DNA from: Ryuthela nishihirai
Taxonomy: Eukaryota > Arthropoda > Arachnida > Araneae > Heptathelidae
Assembly: GCA_038380435.1 (NCBI GenBank)
Contig: JAWZYU010000004.1
Span: forward strand, 22,356,001-22,420,000
Reading direction: 5' to 3'
DNA length: 64,000 bases
Below, piece after piece: positions 57,050 to 64,000 of the stretch; within the stretch, counting starts at the first letter, position 1; each line of letters begins with the position of its first letter. The position numbers and the translations under genes are program-made. The notes beneath the pieces were generated by a model, which was given only the letters and a program-made list of their open reading frames with translations, did not search any database and was not told where the DNA came from.

Positions 57050-57310
57050 TTACCCTTGATTACCACTTTTGTTTTATACATACAATAGGGTAAATTGCTT
57101 TGTCACAACAATCCCAAGGGCTCAGAGAAGATTGGCTTAGGAGACCCACCATATGGTTAGGCCATATGTTATAGCAGACAGATGGAAGCTTCCCATCAAA
57201 GTTATGAGGCATTTTGTTTAGTGTGCACAGGATGTAGCTCTTTTCCTCACAGCGCCATGGTTTAATGTCCCATCTGATGGATGGCATTGAGAAAAAGTCT
57301 TTGCAGTACA
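57050..57310 (-). repeat. SINE family A, old copy (minus)
   Basis: Diverged body (TTGATTACCACTTTTGTTTT, AAATTGCTTTGTCACAA, CTCAGAGAAGATTGG, GAGACCCACC, TTTAATGTCCCATCTGATGG). Tail and head are decayed. Confidence 0.65.
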
Positions 57311-58085
57311 TTTAGGAAATTTTACTGATAAAATGAACATCGTAAAATTTCCTACCAAAAAATACCTTAAAAGAAAATTGGCTTCAGTTCCTCCAGTTTT
57401 CCCCCCTAGTTATTAATAAGCACCTTATTGTAGCTAATTTCAAAAAATGTACTAATCAGTTTCGTTTCTTTTTGCAAGAAATTTGAATATAGATTTTAGT
57501 TTCATTTATTTTTACCACAAAATTAGTAGAGTGTGTTTTATGATAAAGAGTATATTTTAAGAAAAATTATCATTCCTTTGAATATTTTATTAAAATTTCA
57601 AAAAATAGCATACATTAAAATTTTTTGTTTTTAACATTTATATTGTTGAATAATTCACATATGAATATATCCACTCTCCTGCATAAGAATCATGGCTTTC
57701 ATGGCATATGGATCATCGCCATCCTTTACGATTCTGTCAAGAAAGGAGATATTACCCTTGTTCACATATGATGGATAGCAGCCTTTTCAAGACTGAGTCC
57801 CCTTTCTCACCAAGAACCAGGTGACCATACATAAAACCCAAGGTTGGCACAGTTGGAACATATAAATTGAAATTTCAACAAGATCAAAATTGTTTTAAAT
57901 AATGAATATCATAGTTCATTAACATGTTTCATCAGTTTGTTTCCACTTTAATAAGAAGGATTGGAGGAAAGTGGATTTTGTTGCATGAAATGCAGATGTG
58001 TTTTATATTTTCCCCACTAAAGATTAAATCATATAAAATTTCCTAGAAATTTATAATTGCTACTGTTACAACTGTTTTTTGGTCT
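57311..58085. other. AT-rich stretch with a tiny RTE fragment
   Basis: Mostly AT-rich intron. About 35 bp at 57725-57760 match the RTE endonuclease region before GDITLV. Nothing else recognised. Confidence 0.4.
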
Positions 58086-58089
58086 GTAA

Positions 58090-59525
58090 ATAGTAGCTAG
58101 GCATAAACTGGAAGGAGAGCTGTGTACCAATCCCTAGTGATGATGCGCAGAACCGGCCAGGTCTAGCATCTAATATCAGACCCTGCATTCTCGTGGTGCA
58201 GGCCGTTAGTACCTTTCAAAAGAGATATTCTCTTTTGGAAGGGAATGGAAGGGGAGGGCTGCCAGTTCAGTATGGCCTACTGATCTGGTCATCTATGGAC
58301 ACTTTTTTTTTTTCAACCATGCTGAGGAGTAATAGTAAGCAACAATGCTGAGTTACTAACAACCTACAAGACTGAACTTGTTTATGGATTTTAGCTTGAT
58401 TATGGATCCTTGACTTGCTGCACTGGTGGCCTCTGTTGAGGGAAAATCTGCTGCTGTGTTTTCTGTTTGCTTCTGGGTTGCCAGCCCTAAGTGAACAGAG
58501 GCATGGGATACCTTATATCAGCTGGTGGATAATCCTAATCAGAGGCCATCGCAGGTACCTGAACCTTACTTAGCTAGTTGGGCATCGTCAAGCCTAAACT
58601 GGAGTAATGTGTCTCAGGCAGGCCATGTGGCTCTTGAAAAAGTCCACTTGAAAAGGTGGTGCCTGAAGTTCCTACCAGCATCAGTGACTTCAGCCTTTAG
58701 CGGAGGAGGAACAGGTCTTTGCCCCATGCCTGAGATCAGGGGGCTGTTTGATATTGTTGGCCCTACCTATCTCAATAAACCTAGTTTCTTTAAAAATCCT
58801 ACTAATCATTTTCTCTCTGCAGAAACGTGGAACATGAGGACATTATATAGAGATTATTCTCTTGATGTCCTCATGCAGGAATTCCAGTGCTATAACCTAG
58901 ATAGTCTAGGCTTGCAAGAGACCAGATGGACAGGTAAAGGTGAGATACATAAAAATAACTTTAAATTTCTCTTTACAGGGAAGGAGGATGGAAAGCATCA
59001 CCAAGGAGTAGGTCTGCTGCTCAGCAGATATGCTTGTGATGCTCTTCTAGGATATGAGTGCATTAACGAAAGGTTTCTTACAGCAAATTTTCAGACAAGC
59101 ATTAAAGACTTTAATGTTAACAGGTTATGGTGCTCAGTATTATGCCCCCACTGAGTATGCTGATGAGGATGAGAAAAATAGGATTTACGGACAACTTCAG
59201 GATATTTTGAATTCTGTCTAGAAAGGAGATATTACCCTTGTTTTAGGTGACTTCAATGCCAAAGTTGGTACTGACTCTGACCTTTGGGGAGGGGTGATAG
59301 GCCCTTTTGGTATTGGTAGCTGCAATGGGCAATGTCTCCTACAGGTAAGTTATCCTGAAGCCATTGAGTTTAATAACACTTATTACAAACACCGCAACAT
59401 ACATAAGTACACATGGGTTTCACCTGATGGGCTGCATACGAATATGATTGATTAATGCATTAATTAACAGCAAATGGGCTAGTTCCGTTAGAAATACCAG
59501 GGCATATAGGGGGAGATTAAATTGG
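58090..59525 (+). pseudogene. RTE LINE copy C, 5' UTR and endonuclease (plus)
   Basis: Starts with the RTE 5' end (GTAGCTAGGCATAAACTGGA) and 5' UTR. An open frame at 58525-59154 carries the endonuclease start: WNMRTLYRDYSLDVLMQEF, LGLQETRWTGKGE and GVGLLLSRYACDALLGYECI. After a frameshift come ALVLGDFNAKVG and an NTYYKHRNIHKYTWVSPDGL stretch. It ends abruptly at about 59525 where an inverted RTE piece begins. Confidence 0.88.
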
Positions 59526-59988
59526 ATCTGGAATGTTCATAACCCTATTTGCCAATCTATAATTATCCATACAGGCAACAAGGCCAAACCAATGGAGTCT
59601 TTTTCTGCACAATATGCTGCTCAAAGGAGATTGCTGACTCCTTTGTCTAACCTCATCATTACTTGCAAAGTTGAACCCCTTAATGCCAAGATACTGTGTA
59701 AGCATCTAGAATCCTGTTATCTCATTTACAGAATGTCCAAGTTTCACTACCATAACTAACCCTAGAAAGAAACAAACTATATACAGCCTAATTTTAGTCT
59801 TTAGGCATCTATATGCCTATTTCTCCAACTCTCCATAGATTCCTAAAAGTCCTGGCAGCAATACCTATTCATCGGTTAATCTCATGCCATACATAACCAG
59901 TATATGTTACATAGCTCCCAAGATAATTAAACTGCAACACCTGCTGAAGACTACAACCATTCAGATAAACTGCATCACAGTCTGATTA
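59526..59988 (-). pseudogene. RTE LINE fragment, C-terminal part (minus)
   Basis: Encodes decayed pieces of the post-RT region (ILCRKRLHWFGLVACMDNYR; GIKGFNFASNDEVRQRS). Both ends are cut: the left by the junction with copy C, the right by the Tc1 element at 59991. Confidence 0.8.
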
Positions 59989-59990
59989 TA

Positions 59991-61038
59991 CACTGAAGAG
60001 CCAAAACATGATCTGTGTGTCTTTATGCAAAATCGAAGCAACTGCAGGTAAACGATGCCACATGTAAAGATCATGAAATGGCATAAATAACACCTGATAC
60101 TGAGCTCTGTTAATTATGTTATTCTTTTTCTTCAGATGGGAAAGGCTGCGGAATAACTGGCATAGTGGTTAGGCAGCTAGCGACTGTTCCAGCAAGGCAA
60201 ACTTTGTGTATTGTGTTAGCTCTAAGGCAGTGACTTCGGTCTTAGTAGGGCATGTCCTTGTATGAGAAGGCCTGTAAAAGATAGGAGTGGCTTCTAGGAT
60301 TCTTCTCTGTCCTATATGTCGCAAATCAAATCAATCAATTAAGCGAGTTTGACAAAGGCCAAACTGTAATGGCAAGATGAATGGGTCAGAGCATTTCTCA
60401 GGCAGCAAGGCTTGTGGGGTGCTCACAGTCAGCCATAGTACCTTCAAAAAGTGGTTCGAGGAGGGAAAAACCATGAACTGCCAGCAAAGTGTTAGCTGAC
60501 CATGGCTCATCGATGCTAGAGGTGAGTGAAGGCTGTCCCGTATGGCACGCGCCAACAGAAGGGATATTGTGGTACAACTCACCCGTAATTTGAATGCTGG
60601 TGACAGAAGTAATGTGTCAACACACAGTACATCGAACCCTGCTGAAAATGGGGCTGCATAGCCACAGGCTGCTCCAAGTGCCCATGCTAATCTTGGTTCA
60701 CTGTCAAAAGCACCTACAATGGGCACAAGAGCATCAAAACTGGAACCTCGAATGATTAGAAGGTCATCTGGTCCGTGAATCTTGTTTCCTGTTGCACCAT
60801 GTGGATGGCCAGGTACATGTGCGTCGTTTACCCGGGGAAGTGTGGCACCAGGATGCACCATGTTGTCTGGCACTATCATGCAATAGACAAAGTCGCCCAG
60901 GTCGCTCATTTTTCCCATTCTGAAGTTCAATCCAACTCTACCTGATTCTCAAATAGTGACTGCAGTCATGTAGTACATGTTGAAATGAATCATTTATGTA
61001 AAAAGGGGTGGTGTACCTAATAAACTGGCATCTCAGTG
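59991..61038 (+). mobile_element. Tc1-like element with TA duplication and inner SINE
   Basis: Ends CACTGAAGAGCCAAAACATG and, reversed, CACTGAGATGCCAGTTTATT, flanked by TA at 59989-59990 and 61039-61040. Plus-strand pieces follow the Tc1 order: MGQSISQAARLVGCSQSAIV, HTVHRTLLKMGLHSHRLLQV, HLQWAQEHQNWNLE and ESCFLLHHVDGQVHVRRLPG. The last third, including the final catalytic Asp/Glu, is missing, and the family C SINE at 60153-60342 splits the start region. Its right end is about 30 bp from the myosin light chain exon. Confidence 0.88.
60153..60342 (+). repeat. tRNA-like SINE, family C, inside Tc1
   Basis: Begins ATAACTGGCATAGTGGTTAG and matches the copy at 9880-10075 through AGGCAAACTTTGTGT to CTGTCCTATATGTCGC, with an AATCAAATCAATCAATT tail. 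It interrupts the Tc1 sequence between GCGGAAT and AATTAAGCGAG. Confidence 0.7.
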
Positions 61039-61070
61039 TACATGCAAATATAATTTAACATAAAACCTAC

Positions 61071-61148
61071 CTTCATAATGAATATTTCCTTGAGAATCTT
61101 CTAAACCAGTTAACAGTTGTTCAACTTCATCATCTGTCAGCTTTTCTC
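61071..61148 (-). CDS. Essential myosin light chain, internal exon
   Basis: A 78-bp minus-strand exon with acceptor TGTAATTCACAG and donor GAAG|GTAGG. Entering in phase 1 it encodes EKLTDDEVEQLLTGLEDSQG followed by NIHYE, the segment of essential (alkali) myosin light chains spanning the end of EF-hand 3 and the loop of EF-hand 4; the degenerate loop (EDSQGNIHYE) is typical of non-muscle and invertebrate forms such as insect Mlc-c and Mlc1. The Gly before it is completed by the upstream exon, which must lie to the right of the window. The downstream intron is about 11.25 kb and packed with transposons, starting with a Tc1 element only about 30 bp beyond the donor. The family assignment is confident; which paralogue it is remains open. 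Confidence 0.88.
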
Positions 61149-61714
61149 CTGTGAATTACAAAATCTAATATGAAGAGAAAATTGTTAACTGAAAAGGAAA
61201 TACAATACTGCAAAAATTCTCCTTGTACAAAATGACTAGGTATTTAAAATTCCATCCAGCTATATTAGTTGCTCTACTGTTTGAGATAAGAGAGCAATGC
61301 TTCACCTCTATGTAATTAAGTTGTAGGTTCTATGTTGGGACACTTCCTACTGGACTACTTGAACCTACTGAGTAACACAAAATTGAAGTCATCTCAGTTC
61401 AAATGACAGAGCAATATGGGGGATAACTCAAGAGATTTTGCATTCAGAGAGAGGGCTGCAATAATATTTTTACACTTGTCTATAAGATTGTCAATGTCAG
61501 AAAATTTCACAAATGGATATTTATGCAATGCTAGAGGAAAGATATATGTAATAGGTAAATTCTACTGATATAAACATTACTACACAAAATAAAGGTTTTT
61601 TTTTATAGTGAAATGTATAAGAAATCTGCATTATCTAGCACTGATTATTTACTCTATTATTAGAAGTACATTTCTACTGTCATATTTTGAAACTTTCTTA
61701 TAAAAAGAGTATTT
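61149..61714. other. Myosin light chain intron, unassigned
   Basis: Sequence upstream (minus strand) of the 61071-61148 exon. No further exon seen before the window edge; AT-rich with no recognised repeat. Confidence 0.5.
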
Positions 61715-62653
61715 CATCATCATCAAGCAGCCATGGGCTACGGAGGTCCAACAAGACTGTGCAGTTTAATTCTCCAAGCATATCTGTCCCGAGCTACATC
61801 TGCTGCAACTGGCCACTGAACACCAATTTTAACAAGGTCGTGCTTGACATTGTCTGCCCACCACATCCTAGGTCTCCCCCTCTTTCTGAGGACTTCAGAC
61901 ACACTGTTCATAATCCTATTCGCCAATTATATTCGCCAATTATCCATATGGACAACATGGCCAAACCCACGGAGTCTCTCTCTGCACAATATGCTGTTTA
62001 AAGGAGGTTGCAGACTCCTTTGCCTAACCTCATCATCAGTTACAAAGTTAAACCACCTAATACCCAAGATACTGCCTAAGCATCTAGAATCAGAAGTTTC
62101 CTGTTATCTTGTTTACACAGCGTCCAAGTTTCACTACCATAACTAACCCTAGAAAGAACCAAACTATTATACAGTCTAATTTTTAGCAGCAATCCCTATT
62201 CATCTGATAATTTCATGTCGCACATCACCAGAATCCGTTACATAGCTCCCAAGGTAATTAAACTGTGACACTTGCTCAAGACTGCAACCATTCAGATTAA
62301 ATGAATCTCAGCCTGCCTGACCAATTTTCATCACTTTAGTTTTCTCTCTGTTTATAACCAAACCTACTCTGCTACCAATTTCATCAACAGCTCAAATGAA
62401 AGAGTTCATCTAATCAACATCATTTGCCAAAAGGGCTAAATCATCAGCATAATCTAAATCAGAAGTTTTAGTATCTCCAGACCATTTAAGGCCAAAATCT
62501 TTCCCTTGCAATGAATTTCGCATAACGTAATCAATAACCAAAGAGAAAAGGAGACAAAATGCACCCTTGTAGAACACCGGAAGTAATGCTAAACCAATTG
62601 CTATAAGGCTTACCAATTCTCACACACAATTCAGTGTTATTATAGAGCTTTCA
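61715..62653 (-). pseudogene. RTE LINE, 3' half (minus)
   Basis: 3' tail (TTCATCATCATCAAGCAGCC on the plus strand at 61715) then the C-terminal DVARDRYAWRIKLHSLVGPP and RKRGRPRMWWADNVKHDL stretches, VGLVINREKTKVMKIG and SDLDYADDLALLANDVD (motif C). It stops at 62653, where the foldback complex begins, so the 5' part is either lost or lies beyond the window. Confidence 0.88.
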
Positions 62654-62742
62654 TTAAATACTGAATAAACTTGACATTCTTGGTATATACAAATATTAAC
62701 CACTCTGGAAGTCGATTTAATTTTTAGAGGAAAAATTGTCTT

Positions 62743-62829
62743 GAGCCAGGTGGGATATGAACCCACAACCTCCTGATAACCTCCTCCTGATAACATGTCA
62801 GGTGCTCTAAACCACTGAGCTACCGGCCG
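62743..62829 (-). repeat. tRNA-like sequence with small internal duplication
   Basis: GGCCGGTAGCTCAGTGGTTT begins the minus-strand copy and GGGTTCATATCCCACC gives the T arm. A CTCCTGATAAC duplication of about 14 bp lies between anticodon-like arm and T arm, so this copy could not fold as a normal tRNA. Confidence 0.75.
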
Positions 62830-63403
62830 CCGATCAAGATTTCCTCTAATTGATGATATGAACATTCTCAACCTATAGTACATATTCCATTATGTTTTGT
62901 ATAGGTGCTGTTTGGGTAATCTTAGCCACAATACGACAAATAAACGCCTTAAAGATGGAAAGTATATCTTACGAGTATACAATTAATTAAATATTGAATA
63001 AACTCGATATTCTTGGTATATACAAATATTAACCAAAATCGACTTCCAGAGTGGTTAATATTTGTATATAACAAGAATGTCGAGTTTATTCAATATTTAA
63101 TTAATTGTATACTCGTAAGATATACATTCCATCTTTAAGGCATTTATTTGCCGTATTGTGGCTAAGATCGCCCGAACAGCGCCTATACAAGATATAATGG
63201 AATATGTACTATAGGTTGAGAATGTTCATATCATCAATTACAGGAAATCTTGATCGGCAGCCGGTAGCTCAGTGGTTTAGAGCATAATTAATTAATGAAA
63301 TGACTCATTAATGAAATAACTCATCAGAGTTAACTCGACAGATATTCAAATCAATCAGCAGACACTTTTACGTCGATTTTAGTTTTTGAGGAAAAATTGT
63401 CTT

Positions 63404-63476
63404 GAGCCGGGTGGGATACGAACCCACGACCTCCTGATAACATGTCAGGTGCTCTGGACCACTGAGCTACCGGCCG
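63404..63476 (-). repeat. tRNA-like sequence with intact cloverleaf pairing
   Basis: Minus strand: acceptor CGGCCGG pairs in six of seven positions with CCGGCTC; D stem GCTC/GAGC; anticodon stem CCTGA/TCAGG with loop CATGTTA; T stem GTGGG/CCCAC with loop TTCGTAT. The loop has A rather than the near-universal T at position 33, so decoding is doubtful; the anticodon would read TGT. A box TAGCTCAGTGG and B box GGTTCGTATCC are present. No 3' terminator T run immediately follows; CAAGACAATTTTTCC begins the shared tail. Confidence 0.7.
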
Positions 63477-63735
63477 CCGATCAAGATTTCCTCTAACTAG
63501 CGCTATGAACATTCCTTCTATGTTTCCCGTTGGCGCTTTTGCCGACAATATTTCCAGCCACAAGCGGCACTTTATATTGCCCAATAGATGAAAGCATATA
63601 CGATAAGTATGCAGATATAATTAATTAATGAAATGACTCATTAATGAAATAACTCATCAGAGTTAACTCGACAGATATTCAAATCAATCAGCAGACACTT
63701 TTACGTCGATTTTAGTTTTTGAGGAAAAATTGTCT

Positions 63736-63808
63736 TGAGCTGGATGGGATACGAGCCCACGACCTCCTGATAACATGTCAGGTGCTCTGGACCACTGAGC
63801 TACTGGCC
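63736..63808 (-). repeat. tRNA-like sequence, tandem copy
   Basis: Second copy within the tandem duplication, differing from 63404-63476 at a few positions (for example GGCTCGTATCCCATCC in the T arm) that weaken the T stem and acceptor pairing. Confidence 0.7.
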
Positions 63809-64000
63809 GCCGATCAAGATTTCCTCTAACTAGCGCTATGAACATTCCTTCTATGTTTCCCGTTGGCGCTTTTGCCGACAATATTTCCAGCCACAAGCGG
63901 CACTTTCATTAATTAATTATATCTGCATACTTATCGTATATGCTTTCATCTATTGGGAAATATAAAGTGCCGCTTGTGGCTGGAAATATTGTCGGCAAAA

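Larger units (their letters stand above)
62654..64000. mobile_element. Complex of tRNA-like foldback repeats (runs off window)
   Basis: Contains three nearly complete tRNA-like sequences on the minus strand (62743-62829, 63404-63476, 63736-63808) and a half copy on the plus strand (63255-63284). One palindrome has arms of about 225 bp (about 62812-63034 and 63053-63284). A tandem duplication of about 330 bp (from 63285 and from 63618) is followed by a second inverted repeat (about 63541-63632 against 63907-64000). There is no ORF. It interrupts the RTE copy at 61715-62653; the far boundary is not in the window. Confidence 0.8.

Noticed and set aside
57660..57740. A possible terminal exon on the minus strand near 57.7 kb
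   Set aside because: The apparent acceptor lies in a short RTE fragment, and the phase does not fit the myosin light chain exon; the better terminal exon is at 49791-49819.
59526..59988. Twin-primed 5' inversion of one LINE insertion
   Set aside because: The 3' end lies at the internal junction rather than at the outer edge, which is the wrong order for twin priming.
60331..60930. A 199-codon minus-strand ORF
   Set aside because: It is antisense to a recognisable Tc1 transposase on the plus strand and extends into a SINE.
63285..63400. Hammerhead ribozyme (CTGATGAG is present on the minus strand)
   Set aside because: The expected GAAA core after stem II and the cleavage triplet are absent; the region is just a repeated CATTTCATTAAT-type segment.
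1..64000. CRISPR arrays, operons, or a prokaryotic defence system
   Set aside because: The only regular direct repeats are transposon-derived or tandem satellites; genes are split by spliceosomal introns.

Overview
This is a stretch of animal nuclear DNA, AT-rich and crowded with transposons. Spliceosomal introns, RNA-polymerase-III-type SINEs, RTE-clade LINEs, Tc1/mariner and hAT elements and a few short conserved exons together indicate an invertebrate metazoan. The mix of Tc1 families and the myosin light chain exon would suit an arthropod, perhaps a chelicerate, but I cannot place it further from sequence alone. Nothing bacterial, no CRISPR array and no operon structure is present.

Host genes. 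Two minus-strand genes are visible. (1) A bZIP transcription factor: exons at 12058-12289, 9012-9385 and 348 leftwards off the edge join in frame with GT/AG sites, and the last shows a C/EBP-PAR-like basic region. A possible upstream exon lies at 18464-18537. (2) An essential (alkali) myosin light chain: a 78-bp exon at 61071-61148 and the terminal coding exon at 49791-49819, followed by a short 3' UTR and poly(A) signal. The roughly 11-kb intron between them is filled with transposons.

Mobile DNA, left to right. 1-13 kb: bZIP introns with SINEs, a Tc1 relic carrying a solo LTR and a SINE, MITEs, tandem repeats and a LINE 3' end. 13-17.6 kb: two Tc1 relics flanking a tandem duplication of about 0.85-1 kb. 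19-27 kb: a mariner relic, a Tc1 relic and near-full-length RTE copy A. 30.2-33.3 kb: a complete hAT element with 8-bp target duplication and a SINE inside its transposase. 33.7-45.3 kb: a truncated LTR, an RTE fragment and an old RTE copy that carries both a 3-kb non-autonomous hAT and the young full-length RTE copy B. 48.3-49.3 kb: a Tc1 relic. 50.4-56.1 kb: a foldback element and an RTE copy hosting two SINEs, a tRNA-like inverted-repeat element and a solo LTR. 58-61 kb: RTE pieces and a Tc1 with an inner SINE. 61.7-64 kb: an RTE 3' half broken by a complex of tRNA-like foldback repeats that runs off the right edge.

The most unusual part is that foldback complex (about 62654-64000) and a related element at 53011-53689. 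Both place tRNA-like sequences, with a shared tail motif, in inverted head-to-head arrangement. I do not recognise this as a named repeat class. The remaining content is conventional transposon biology with well-preserved target-site duplications that let the insertion order be read.
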